From positions 1 through 45,704 of the forward strand of contig CALLAE010000063.1 in assembly GCA_938002665.1 (NCBI GenBank): 45,704 bases of DNA, written 5' to 3'. Shown in pieces: positions 17,473 to 26,922 of this stretch (positions within the stretch are counted from its first letter, which is position 1; each line of letters begins with the position of its first letter). Under the pieces are notes generated by a model that was given only the letters and a program-made list of their open reading frames with translations, ran no database searches and had not been told where the DNA came from. This stretch comes from an uncultured Saprospiraceae bacterium (lineage in GTDB: Bacteria; Bacteroidota; Bacteroidia; Chitinophagales; Saprospiraceae). The translations under genes were made by a program, and so were the position numbers.

Positions 17473-18933
17473 ATGTTGTCCGACATTTACATAGCATTGC
17501 CGCATACCTTGGTTCTATGGAGCTATGCACTTCTCTTAATATTTGGACTAGCAAGAGGACATAACAGCTTGACTGCTATTGCTGTCAGCCTGATTACTAT
17601 AGATTCTCTATGGAATCTCAATATGTCCAGCCAAGATATGTCCTTGCATATCGCTTCAGATCTTGTCACCATAGGTTTGATATCAGTTGTTTTCTTGAAA
17701 ATGAAGCGCGGGCCGTTTAGGTTGTTATGGCTTGGGGTAGGCTTTTTGGTTTTTCTAGGTCTACATTCTCAGTTTAATTTTACTAAAGAGATGAAAGCTG
17801 AGCAAGATGACACTATTGATCTTTTACTACAGTTTGATAATACTGTTGCTCTGGAACAATGGATAGCGAAGTATAAGAATAAATACGAGATGAGCTATCC
17901 CCTATTTGAGCCGATGGATAATTCCTTTTTATTAGATGAGTACTTGGGTTTGTCACTTAAGGATAACGAAGATATTACTTCTACATTAGTAGCATTAGCT
18001 CAGCTCCCTGAAATTATACATATAGAAAGGAATGATGAAGTAAGAATCAATGAAGCGCTGAATGATCCCCAACTTAGTCGACAATGGACCAGTGAACAAC
18101 ACAGATTAAATGATTTCCATAAGTTGTTGGCTGATAGGCAGTCTCAGATGAAAGAGAAAGAAAGTGTCATAGCGATTTTAGATACAGGTATAGATGCTAA
18201 CCATGAAGACCTCATAGGTAATTACAAAAGTACTTCTAAGCGCTATGATACAGATGTGAAAGGGCATGGGACGCATTGTGCGGGAATCGCAGCTGCAGTT
18301 TCTGGAAACGGAATAGGAATAGCTTCGTTTCTACCACCCAACTCTGAGGTCAAGGTCACCAGTATTAAAGTCTTGAATAATTTTGGCATGGGAACACAGA
18401 AAACGATTATAGAAGGGATCATTAAAGCTGCGGATACTAAGTGCGACGTGATTTCACTATCTCTAGGGGGTATCAGTTCTGACAAAAAAGAGCTAGCCTA
18501 TAATGAAGCAGTTAAGTATGCTAGAGCAAAGGGTAGCATAGTCGTAGTAGCAGCTGGAAATTCAGGTAGTGATGCTAGTAAGTATTCTCCTGCTAATAGT
18601 CTCGGTGTGATAGCTGTTACTGCTACAGATACCCTGATGAGAAAAGCTGCTTTTGGGAATGATGTCTCTAGTATTAAGATGGGTCTGGGTGCTCCGGGCA
18701 CACAGATTTACTCTACTTTTCCTCAGGATGCCTATAAGTCATTTGATGGAAGTTCGATGTCAGCTCCTTTCGTGAGCGGATTGATAGGTCTGATGAGATC
18801 ATACGATAAGCAACTGACTAGTAAGCAAGCCTTTTCCATATTGAAAAAAAGCGCTGATATAAAAGATGGATTATACATTGTAAATCCTTTAGCCGCTATG
18901 CAGTTTTTTCTTAAAGAGCACCTTGGATCTTGA
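17473..18933 (+). CDS. Membrane-anchored S8 (subtilisin-like) serine protease
   Basis: In this 486-residue protein the first ~100 residues hold three or four hydrophobic helices, not a cleavable signal peptide, followed by a ~110-residue linker or prodomain-like region and a complete subtilase domain. The triad is visible: Asp237 in AILDTGID, His265 in GHGTHCAG and Ser428 in GSSMSAPFVSG, with the oxyanion-hole Asn363 in AAGNSG. Most bacterial subtilases are secreted; here the catalytic part is tethered to the membrane. Which side it faces is unknown. Its 3' end overlaps the convergent aroK by 23 bp. No T9SS sorting domain is present. Confidence 0.88.
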   Translation: MLSDIYIALPHTLVLWSYALLLIFGLARGHNSLTAIAVSLITIDSLWNLNMSSQDMSLHIASDLVTIGLISVVFLKMKRGPFRLLWLGVGFLVFLGLHSQFNFTKEMKAEQDDTIDLLLQFDNTVALEQWIAKYKNKYEMSYPLFEPMDNSFLLDEYLGLSLKDNEDITSTLVALAQLPEIIHIERNDEVRINEALNDPQLSRQWTSEQHRLNDFHKLLADRQSQMKEKESVIAILDTGIDANHEDLIGNYKSTSKRYDTDVKGHGTHCAGIAAAVSGNGIGIASFLPPNSEVKVTSIKVLNNFGMGTQKTIIEGIIKAADTKCDVISLSLGGISSDKKELAYNEAVKYARAKGSIVVVAAGNSGSDASKYSPANSLGVIAVTATDTLMRKAAFGNDVSSIKMGLGAPGTQIYSTFPQDAYKSFDGSSMSAPFVSGLIGLMRSYDKQLTSKQAFSILKKSADIKDGLYIVNPLAAMQFFLKEHLGS

Positions 18934-19441
18934 CCTGTAATTCTTCTACGAGTAGATTTGTAGACTTATTGCCATCTAAGGTAATATGTGCTTCTCTATA
19001 GAATACCTGTCTTGTAGCTAACTTTCTTTTCACAGATTTTTCTAAGGATTCCAAGTCACTTTCCTGATGTAAAGGTCTGGTTCCATTACCTAAGATTCTT
19101 TGTGCTAGTTTCTTAGGTTCTAGCTCTAGATAGATGGTGAGTCCATTATTCAGCATAAGATCCAGATTGTCTATGTCGCAAGGCATACCTCCTCCTGTGC
19201 TTATGATTACCTTGTCTAGTTCCCTTGTAAAATTTAATAGTCTGGTTTCTTGATCTCTAAACCACTGCTCACCATATTCCTCAAAGAGCTCCTTGATGGT
19301 CCTCCCACAGAGTTGTTCTATAGCACTATCTGTATCTATTAACTCAAAGCCCAACTTCTCAGAGAGAACCTTACCCAAGGTAGATTTGCCACATGCCATG
19401 TAGCCTATAAGGTAGATCCTGTTTGAAGAAAAATGGTGCAT
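18911..19441 (-). CDS. aroK: Shikimate kinase
   Basis: The enzyme phosphorylates shikimate with ATP in the chorismate pathway. The 176-residue product has the P-loop GYMACGKST at 13-21, the substrate-binding DTD (36-38), Arg in QWFRDQE, the STGGGMPC Gly-rich motif, and the lid motif RPLHQE. The C-terminal codons overlap the end of the subtilase gene on the opposite strand by 23 bp. It diverges from yajC. Confidence 0.94.
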   Translation of the reverse strand: MHHFSSNRIYLIGYMACGKSTLGKVLSEKLGFELIDTDSAIEQLCGRTIKELFEEYGEQWFRDQETRLLNFTRELDKVIISTGGGMPCDIDNLDLMLNNGLTIYLELEPKKLAQRILGNGTRPLHQESDLESLEKSVKRKLATRQVFYREAHITLDGNKSTNLLVEELQVKIQGAL

Positions 19442-19498
19442 GCGCTATTTCAATATCTTGAATTAAACTAAATATATAAGTATATAGAAATAGAACTG

Positions 19499-19506
19499 TA
19501 TTTTTG
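19499..19506 (+). promoter_or_regulatory. Possible -7 element for yajC
   Basis: TATTTTTG matches TAnnTTTG 23 bp before the yajC ATG. A good -33 TTG was not seen. Confidence 0.3.
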
Positions 19507-19528
19507 GTCAGCAAAAAACGATTATAAT

Positions 19529-19840
19529 ATGATGATTCTTCAAGCTCAAAATGGAACCGGTGGTATTTCTAGTGCTATATTTTTCTTATGTGTATTTTCT
19601 ATAATGTATTTCTTCTTTATTAGGCCTGCTCAGAAAAAACAGAAAGCACAAGATCGATTTACAGAAGAACTAAAGAAAGGTGCAGAAGTAGTCACTACAA
19701 GTGGGATTATAGGTCGTATCAGTAAAATAGAAGAAGGAGAAATTCAGCTTCAAGTAGATCAGAAGACTTTTTTGAGAGTTGTAAAGGGAGCTATATCTAA
19801 AGACATGACAGAACAACTGAATAAAAAGGAATCTGCTTAG
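19529..19840 (+). CDS. yajC: Preprotein translocase subunit YajC
   Basis: YajC is a small accessory subunit of the SecDF-YajC complex. The 103-residue product has one transmembrane helix (~14-31, ending FFFIRPAQKKQKAQ) and the conserved cytoplasmic segment LKKGAEVVTTSGIIGRISKIEE. The gene stands alone, without secD or secF beside it, as is common in Bacteroidota. A strong terminator follows. Confidence 0.95.
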   Translation: MMILQAQNGTGGISSAIFFLCVFSIMYFFFIRPAQKKQKAQDRFTEELKKGAEVVTTSGIIGRISKIEEGEIQLQVDQKTFLRVVKGAISKDMTEQLNKKESA

Positions 19841-19855
19841 GTATTCCTGCTAAAA

Positions 19856-19899
19856 ACAAAAAAGCCAGTGAGTTTTCTACAACTCACTGGCTTTTTTTT
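19856..19899. terminator. Strong bidirectional terminator between yajC and the adhesin gene
   Basis: A perfect 14-bp stem (AAAGCCAGTGAGTT 19861-19874 with AACTCACTGGCTTT 19881-19894) encloses a 6-nt loop and is flanked by A and T tracts. It ends yajC on the plus strand and the giant adhesin operon on the minus strand. Confidence 0.92.
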
Positions 19900-19913
19900 A
19901 TTTGTTTAATTCT

Positions 19914-22900
19914 CTACTTTATAATAGAGACATTACCTGCCGTTGTATAAGTTGTTTCATTGACACAGGTTACTTTTAGGCAATATGCATAAGCATCTGG
20001 TGCCAGTGTTTTTCCTTTGAAAGTGCCATCCCATCCTTGATCCTGATCTGTTGTTCTCCATACCTCTTCGCCCCATCTGTTAGTCACAAAGAATTCCATT
20101 TCTTGGATAAATTTACTCCTCACAAAGAGTTGGTCATTTACTCCGTCATTGTTAGGTGAGAAAGCATTTGGAACAAAGACATCATCTTCATTACACTGCG
20201 GTGGTAATACGGCTATATCTATCGAAGCAGAATTTTCACAACCTAATGGAGTGATGCATTCCAAAGTATAAGTTGTATTCTCGTCAGGACTCACAGTTAT
20301 ATCTGTACCAGTCTCTCCATTACTCCAAGTATAGACACAATCAGGATCACTCGGATCAGCACTAAGATCTATATCACCACCTTGACATACTTGTGGTAGG
20401 CCTTCTTGATCTGGAATTCCATTATCAGGAAAGATAGAAACAATAGGATCATCTGTTGTAACTGTTATAGCGATCAAGGTGTCGATACCGCTGTCAATAT
20501 GCGTCATAAGTACAGTGAACTGTTTCCCTTCAGGTGATGATGTAACAATAGTACCAGTAGCGTTAGGTGTTTCTCCTCCTGATAAGATACATTCTGCTGG
20601 CTGCCAATCGAAAGTGAAATCCTCAATGCTGCCTTCAAAATCCACAGAAAGCGGGAAGGTGTCCATCACACAGACCATTTCAGGTGCATCGGTATTTATC
20701 ATAGGAGGCAAGCTACGCATCTTTATTAGAACGGTAGTATCACTATCTACACAGCCCTTGTCATCTTCTATTTTAGAAATTACGGTGATCGTATCTTGCT
20801 CTGGCTCATATACTAGAGGGTTACCTACTATAGGAACTCCAGCATCATCTAGTATAGCCGTGCCATCTTCAAAACACCAGGTAATAAGCGTTTCATCTTC
20901 TGTTGTTGTAGCAGTGACAGTGGCTGGTCCAGTAGGTCCATATAATAAAGTGTCCATTGCCACATCTACAGATGGTAAATCTGGTAAAGTAACTTCCTGT
21001 GTTATGGCTTCGCCTGCACAAATCGTATTAGCACTAGATAAGGTTACGTTATAGTTGCCTTCAGTATCATATGTATGTGTAGGATCATCCTCGTTAGAGC
21101 TATTGCCATCACCAAAATCCCAAATTGTATTACCCGTTCCGAAATCATTAGGATTGTCAAACATCACAGTCAGAGAACCACAATCCTCTGCCATCCATGT
21201 GAAGCCGATAGTTTCCATTGGTTCGCTGATCTCAAAGAATACGGTATCTGCACTTGTACAGAGGAATTGGTTTTCTGTACAAAGAACCATGAAGAAATCA
21301 TCTTCTTGATTTTCGGGAATACCGATTGTCGGTGCAGCCGTATCAGCGCCAGAAACAATAAATCCGTTTTCATCTTTCCAGATATAAGTGAGATTTTGTG
21401 TAGGGATTAAATTCTCTACTGAAAATTCTGCAGTGTCACCTGGGCAAATGATAAAAGGTTCTCCATAACTGACACTGATGAAATTTGTTTCTATTTCTAA
21501 TTCTCCTTCACCAAAAGTGCAATTTGCTCTGTCTACTAATTGGGAATAGATTGTCCCATCAAAGTTGGGAATATCTGTACCCACAAAGTCAATACCATTT
21601 CCTACAATATTGGTAAATTCATCATCTGTAGACCAGACATATTCGCCTCCTGCAATCGGATTAGCAATAGATAAGTCTAGGGTATCACTACATCCACCAG
21701 GACTATTATTAGTTATCTCTACGGGAACCATGTTCAAATAATCACCAGTATTTATCGTAGTCAGTGATGGATCAGTTGCATCTACAACCAGGCCATTAGT
21801 GTAAGTTACAGACAGCCCTACATCTATTGATTCATTAAATGGCAACTCTACTCTTACTACCGGACCAGTATAAGTCATTCCATTTATCATCCACGTAATC
21901 ATGGATAGGTCATAACATTCTGGTACAAACCCAGTAAATACAAACTCAAAAAGACCATCTATACATTCCACTGTATAGTCTAACGTTGGTGTAAATGATG
22001 CAGGGTCAAATGTTTTACTGTATGTAGCAGTGCAACCATTATTGTAGGTAATAAGCAAGTTGGCAGTTACGGGAGTATCAGTTACACTAAAAACGACAAA
22101 TGGTTGGTCAGACTGTTGTCCGTTTACATTCCATTGGTAGCTTACTGCTCCTGTACCGCCTACATTAGTAAAATCACTTAAAGTAATTATTGTTTCATCT
22201 GGATTGTCACAGTTGATATCTTCATTTACACGAGGCACTATTGCAGAACTAGGTACAAAAGTTTCATTGGCTATAATGGTACAGCCATCTTCTAGGGTTG
22301 CTACCAGAGTCATCGTAACTGATTGACCTGGTACCAGTGTCACTGTAATAGAAGCATCGCTACTCGTTTGTTGTGCTTGGCCTTGTACAAAGTAAGTCCA
22401 ACCATATGAGCTTACATTTCCGCCAGTCACAACTCCGTTGAAAGTAATGGCTTGACCATTCGGGTCTATACATGGACTGTTTAAGTTATTGTTAATAGCT
22501 AAAGTTGCATTTCCAGAGCTGTTACCCGCCTCTATGATATCACTTACTGTGTAACTACAGCCATTGTGGTATTCTACTGTTAGGGTGGCATTGATAATCT
22601 GACCAGGTAACAAGGTTACAGAAACAAACTGATCTGTGGAGGTCGTCGATGCACCACCGTCAATATCATATTGCCAGTTGTATGTTGCTGGTTGAGATAA
22701 AATATTACCTCCAGTTATTGAGGGGTTTAAGGATACTATTTGTCCATTAGGATCTAAGCAATCTCCACCGAGATTATCACCTATAGCTAGTGTAGGCTGA
22801 AGATCATTCACATCGAATGTTTCTGAATACGGTCCAGAACATCCATTATTAAGATCCATTGTCACTGTAAAGTTGTCAGAAACGACAGTGCCGGAAATGG

Positions 22901-25900
22901 TATGCCCTACTTGTTCAGTTATATTTCCACCATCATTTATAGACCAATTAGCTACTGTGCCTGAAGAATTGACAAAATTGAATATTAATCCTTGGGTTGT
23001 ACAACTCACTAACTCTACATCAAAGGATGGCTGTGTAAATGAATCGACATTGTAGGTATTAGTAATAGGATCGTAACAAGAGTTATCAAAAGTTGTAGTG
23101 ACCGAAAAACTACTGTTCTCTATAAAAAGAGAAACAAAATCTCCTGTTGCTGTTTTAATCACATTGCCATCTTGCACAGACCAACTGGCATTTGCGTTAG
23201 TCAAGTTAGTAAAGCTAAATAAGCTCCCTGCACCTGTACAGTTTACTAGCTGGACATTTACTGCGCTATCAAAAAACTCTGACAAGTTATAATCTTCTGA
23301 AATGACTCCTGCCCCACAGCCGTTATCACTTTCCATAAGAATGGTAAATGTTTGTGTAGCAACTGTTGTTGAGACATTAGCTCCCGTTAGCATAGTCGAT
23401 TGATTATTAGCATCTATGATAGTCCATGAAGTAGGAACACCAGCTGGATTGGTTAAGGCGATCATAGTTCCAGATGCATCACAAGAAATCAAGTCAACAT
23501 CAAAATATGCTGAGTTTATCAGATCCTCTAGATTTATAGCTTGGTTCTGAACACTGGTCGAACAGCCATCACGTGTATCAATTTGATAAGAGACAATAAT
23601 GTTTTCGGATCTGTCAAAAGTCATAGTAAAAGGACTACTAATAAAAGTCAAACCATTTACATTCCAACTTTGAGCATAAGGTCTGTTACCTCCGATCGTG
23701 CTATCTTCAAATCTTACTGTTACTTCATCTCCGTTACAACTTATTGGGTAGGCATCAAATTCTGCTTTAGGGGCATTTTGGAATTGACCTGCATTGAATG
23801 TCTGAGTATAGGGAGTGGAGCATCCATTGTCTAGATCGATTGTTACTGTAAAGTTTTCAGCAGCAATAAATTCTGAGACAGTATGTCCGGTCTGTGTTGT
23901 AGTGGTACTTCCGACTATTGTCCAGTCGGCTACAGTACCAGAAGTATTGATGAAGTTGTAGAAATTTCCATTTGCAGTGCATGCTACTAGCTCAACTTCA
24001 AAATCTGCTTGCAGAAAGCTATCTGCATTGTAAGAGTTAGTGATATCTCCATAACAACTGTTATCAAAGCTAGCAGTCACTGTGAAATTAGTTGCTTGTA
24101 TGCTTGGTGTCACAAAATCTCCTTGCAAATTATAGGTTCTATTGCCATCCACAACTGTCCACACTACATTAGAGTTAGTAAGGTTTGTGAAACTGAAAAT
24201 GTTTCCAGCAGATGTGCAAGACATTAATTGAATATCTATGGCACTATCTATGAAGTCTGAAATACTATATACTTCTGTGATAGGAGCAGCGCCACAACCA
24301 TTGTTACTTTCCATAGTTATCGTGAAGGTAGAGGCAGAAAGCGTGGTGGTAATATTTGCACCAGATAATGTTATAGCTGGGTTGGTGCCATCTATGATAG
24401 TCCAGGTTGTAGGTGTACCTGAGGGATTTGATAGCGATATCAAATTTCCAGATGCATCACAAGAAACCAGTTCGACATTGAAGTAGGCTGAGTTAATCAG
24501 TTCTTCCAAGTTTATAGTCTGATTTTGTAGACTAGTTGCACAGCCATCATTGGTTGCTATCTCATAGAAGACCCTGATGTTATCAGACCTATCAAAGGTC
24601 ATAGTGAAAGGACTACTACTGAAACTAGTACCATTTATATTCCAACTTTGAGAGTATCTTCTATCCCCTCCAATTGTGCTGTCTTCAAATCTGACAGTTA
24701 CTTCGTCTCCATTACAACTAATAGGGAAAAGATCAAATTCTGCTTTTGGCGGATTCACAAATTGTCCAGCATTGAATGTTTCTGTGTAGGGAGTAGAACA
24801 ACCATTGTCCAACTCAATAGTGACTGAAAAGTTATCGCTGTCTATAAATCCTGAGACAATGTGGCCTGTCTGATTTGAAGTACTGCTACCTACTATGGTC
24901 CAGTTAGCGACTGTCCCAGAGTTGTTTATAAAATTGTAAAAGTTTCCATTTCCTGTACATGAGACTAACTCAACTTCAAAATCTGCTTGTAAAAAAGTGC
25001 CTTCGTTATAATTGTTTGTTATATCAGCGTAACAGTTATTGTCAAAACTTGCAGTAACAGAGAAATTCTCTGATTGTATGACCGGCGTAGCAAAATCACC
25101 TTGCACAGTGAAAGTTCTGGCACCATCTACTACAGTCCAAGTCACATTTGCATTGGTAAGATTTGTAAAGCTGTATATGTTACCTGAAGGGGAACATGAA
25201 ACCAGTTGTACATCTATGGCGTTGTCAAAGAAGTCGCCTAAGTTGTATATCTCCGAAATTGGACCAGCATCACAGCCATTGTCACTTTCCATAGTTATGG
25301 TAAAAGTTTCTGTAGAAATGTTAGTCGTCACGGAACTTCCACTAAACATGGTCTGAGCTCCATTTCCATCAGTTACTGTCCACGAGGTGGGTGCTCCTGT
25401 AGGATTTGTCAACTGTACTGTTGTAGTACTGCCATTACAAGATATTAGGTCTACATCAAAGTAGGCAGAGTTGATTAGGTCATTAAGGTTTATAGCTTGA
25501 TTTTGATTGCTTACACATCCAGCGTCTGTGGTGATAGAGTAATTGACGATAATAGTTTCGTTCCTATCAAAGGTCAAAGAAAAAGGACTGCTCGTGAAGG
25601 TGGAGCCATTAATACTCCATTCTTGTGTATAAGAAGATGAGCCGATGGTAGAGTCATCAAACTGAACGGTCACTTGATCTCCTGCACACATTACAGGGAG
25701 TGCAATAAATTCTGCCTTTGGAGCCACCCCGCCCACTACTATTTCTGACTCGAATGCTTTAGTACATCCATCACTTGATCTTTTTGCTTCTAGTCTAACA
25801 GTGTACGTCCCAGTAGATGGATAAGTAAACGTTGGATTTTGCACAGTCGAGGTAAATGCCGGGTCAGTATTAGGGTAATCAAAATACCACAAGAATTCGT

Positions 25901-26897
25901 TTGCTCCGACTGTTTGATTTGAAAAATTAATAGTGGTTCCTCCTGTACAATCAGAACCATTGACATTATAATCAACGGTTATGGGATTATCACAAGGAAC
26001 TACATTTACTTCGAAATCTCTTCTTACTTCTGAGAATAGCACCCCATCTCTGTACTCTTCCATGCATACACCGATTAAGTACGTGCCAGTCACCTGAGGC
26101 GTAGCTGTGAGAAGTCCAGATGTTGGGTCTATGGTCAATGGTGTACCGCTGCCAAATAAATTATCAATGGTATAGCCATTATTCCATGTCACTATATCAT
26201 ATGGAGGCCTTGAGGGTAAGAATGGCTTTGGATTATCTATTGTTGCTCCCGAAGATGGGGCACATAATTTATATCTGATTTCATCTCCATCAGGGTCTAC
26301 TCCTGAGTGATCAAATTCGAATGGCTCATTAGCACATACATAGATGTTTTGCCAGTCATTGAAAGCTGGTTGGCTATTGCATTCTAGCGCAGCCTGAGCA
26401 GAGATAAAAACATGATACGATGCCCCAGTTCCCAAAGGGTCCATTATGTTATTTAGAATCTCATTTCTACAGCATCTTTGATATGCAAGATAATAACCTA
26501 TCTTGTTATAAGGCAAGCAGATAGTATCTCTATAGATAGCTTCTTCTACACAGAGGTCACCCGTATCAGGTATTCTACAGTCATCTACTAGAGAATTAGA
26601 TATTATTCTGTATTCTGTAATTGGCGTATAAGATCTTCCTAGATCATCACCAAGGATTATTTGTAATGCTCCGAACCTATCGAAAATTCCGATAGTGGCA
26701 GGATCGTCTAACTGTGCTTCATCCGCACCATTTTCACAATCTCTTCTTACTGTCAGTGTAACTTCGTATTTGTCGTTACCTAAGCATCTATAGGTCATGT
26801 CACCACCTACAATGTGGGTAGCCATGCTTTCGGATGGAAGAAAAACAAAAAGCAGTAATAAGCTTAAAAGTGAAGTAATTTTTTTCAGAATAGTCAT
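19914..26897 (-). CDS. Giant T9SS-exported adhesin with PKD-like repeats and type B sorting domain
   Basis: This is a 2327-residue surface protein. A signal peptide is followed by THIVGGDMTYRC, an N-terminal opening recurrent in Bacteroidota surface proteins. Immunoglobulin/PKD-like domains follow. Residues 395-1367 are three super-repeats of ~325 residues, each made of four related ~80-residue domains starting near VELVSC or PISCNGDE. More PKD-like domains follow, including one with IWDFGDGNSS near 1925. The last ~95 residues are a type B sorting domain (VPNAFSPNNDGVND, then NRWGEEVW and YCLKVTC). It should be exported by the T9SS and displayed or released. It is the last gene of a PorP/SprF, TPR-OmpA, adhesin operon, as in SprB-type gliding or adhesion loci. 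The ligand is unknown. Confidence 0.92.
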   Translation of the reverse strand: MTILKKITSLLSLLLLFVFLPSESMATHIVGGDMTYRCLGNDKYEVTLTVRRDCENGADEAQLDDPATIGIFDRFGALQIILGDDLGRSYTPITEYRIISNSLVDDCRIPDTGDLCVEEAIYRDTICLPYNKIGYYLAYQRCCRNEILNNIMDPLGTGASYHVFISAQAALECNSQPAFNDWQNIYVCANEPFEFDHSGVDPDGDEIRYKLCAPSSGATIDNPKPFLPSRPPYDIVTWNNGYTIDNLFGSGTPLTIDPTSGLLTATPQVTGTYLIGVCMEEYRDGVLFSEVRRDFEVNVVPCDNPITVDYNVNGSDCTGGTTINFSNQTVGANEFLWYFDYPNTDPAFTSTVQNPTFTYPSTGTYTVRLEAKRSSDGCTKAFESEIVVGGVAPKAEFIALPVMCAGDQVTVQFDDSTIGSSSYTQEWSINGSTFTSSPFSLTFDRNETIIVNYSITTDAGCVSNQNQAINLNDLINSAYFDVDLISCNGSTTTVQLTNPTGAPTSWTVTDGNGAQTMFSGSSVTTNISTETFTITMESDNGCDAGPISEIYNLGDFFDNAIDVQLVSCSPSGNIYSFTNLTNANVTWTVVDGARTFTVQGDFATPVIQSENFSVTASFDNNCYADITNNYNEGTFLQADFEVELVSCTGNGNFYNFINNSGTVANWTIVGSSTSNQTGHIVSGFIDSDNFSVTIELDNGCSTPYTETFNAGQFVNPPKAEFDLFPISCNGDEVTVRFEDSTIGGDRRYSQSWNINGTSFSSSPFTMTFDRSDNIRVFYEIATNDGCATSLQNQTINLEELINSAYFNVELVSCDASGNLISLSNPSGTPTTWTIIDGTNPAITLSGANITTTLSASTFTITMESNNGCGAAPITEVYSISDFIDSAIDIQLMSCTSAGNIFSFTNLTNSNVVWTVVDGNRTYNLQGDFVTPSIQATNFTVTASFDNSCYGDITNSYNADSFLQADFEVELVACTANGNFYNFINTSGTVADWTIVGSTTTTQTGHTVSEFIAAENFTVTIDLDNGCSTPYTQTFNAGQFQNAPKAEFDAYPISCNGDEVTVRFEDSTIGGNRPYAQSWNVNGLTFISSPFTMTFDRSENIIVSYQIDTRDGCSTSVQNQAINLEDLINSAYFDVDLISCDASGTMIALTNPAGVPTSWTIIDANNQSTMLTGANVSTTVATQTFTILMESDNGCGAGVISEDYNLSEFFDSAVNVQLVNCTGAGSLFSFTNLTNANASWSVQDGNVIKTATGDFVSLFIENSSFSVTTTFDNSCYDPITNTYNVDSFTQPSFDVELVSCTTQGLIFNFVNSSGTVANWSINDGGNITEQVGHTISGTVVSDNFTVTMDLNNGCSGPYSETFDVNDLQPTLAIGDNLGGDCLDPNGQIVSLNPSITGGNILSQPATYNWQYDIDGGASTTSTDQFVSVTLLPGQIINATLTVEYHNGCSYTVSDIIEAGNSSGNATLAINNNLNSPCIDPNGQAITFNGVVTGGNVSSYGWTYFVQGQAQQTSSDASITVTLVPGQSVTMTLVATLEDGCTIIANETFVPSSAIVPRVNEDINCDNPDETIITLSDFTNVGGTGAVSYQWNVNGQQSDQPFVVFSVTDTPVTANLLITYNNGCTATYSKTFDPASFTPTLDYTVECIDGLFEFVFTGFVPECYDLSMITWMINGMTYTGPVVRVELPFNESIDVGLSVTYTNGLVVDATDPSLTTINTGDYLNMVPVEITNNSPGGCSDTLDLSIANPIAGGEYVWSTDDEFTNIVGNGIDFVGTDIPNFDGTIYSQLVDRANCTFGEGELEIETNFISVSYGEPFIICPGDTAEFSVENLIPTQNLTYIWKDENGFIVSGADTAAPTIGIPENQEDDFFMVLCTENQFLCTSADTVFFEISEPMETIGFTWMAEDCGSLTVMFDNPNDFGTGNTIWDFGDGNSSNEDDPTHTYDTEGNYNVTLSSANTICAGEAITQEVTLPDLPSVDVAMDTLLYGPTGPATVTATTTEDETLITWCFEDGTAILDDAGVPIVGNPLVYEPEQDTITVISKIEDDKGCVDSDTTVLIKMRSLPPMINTDAPEMVCVMDTFPLSVDFEGSIEDFTFDWQPAECILSGGETPNATGTIVTSSPEGKQFTVLMTHIDSGIDTLIAITVTTDDPIVSIFPDNGIPDQEGLPQVCQGGDIDLSADPSDPDCVYTWSNGETGTDITVSPDENTTYTLECITPLGCENSASIDIAVLPPQCNEDDVFVPNAFSPNNDGVNDQLFVRSKFIQEMEFFVTNRWGEEVWRTTDQDQGWDGTFKGKTLAPDAYAYCLKVTCVNETTYTTAGNVSIIK
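22797..23765 (-). repeat. Adhesin super-repeat, copy 3
   Basis: This ~969-bp in-frame unit encodes residues ~1045-1367. Its opening PISCNGDEVTVRFEDSTIGG and the order of its four subdomains match copies 1 and 2. The last two subdomains have diverged most (NWSINDGG in place of DWTIVGS). Its end merges into PKD-like domains of another type (PTLAIGDNLGG). Confidence 0.8.
23766..24743 (-). repeat. Adhesin super-repeat, copy 2
   Basis: This is a 978-bp unit (326 residues, ~719-1044). It is the most typical copy, with STIGG, SSPFTMTFDRS, INLEELINSAYF, then LVSC/LMSC/LVAC-headed domains each closing on an aromatic or DNGC strand. DNA similarity to copy 3 is high in the STIGG region. Confidence 0.85.
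24744..25715 (-). repeat. Adhesin super-repeat, copy 1
   Basis: This is a 972-bp unit (324 residues, ~395-718). The first subdomain (LPVMCAGDQVTVQFDDSTIG) differs more from copies 2 and 3 than they do from each other, so it probably reflects the older duplication. Confidence 0.82.
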
Positions 26898-26922
26898 ATC
26901 TCTAAACTTTCAGACTTTCGAT

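Noticed and set aside
20479..25356. Several open frames of 60-190 codons on the plus strand.
   Set aside because: They mirror the giant adhesin; the ones at 23098, 24238 and 25039 recur because the sense strand is repeated. None has a start region or family motif.
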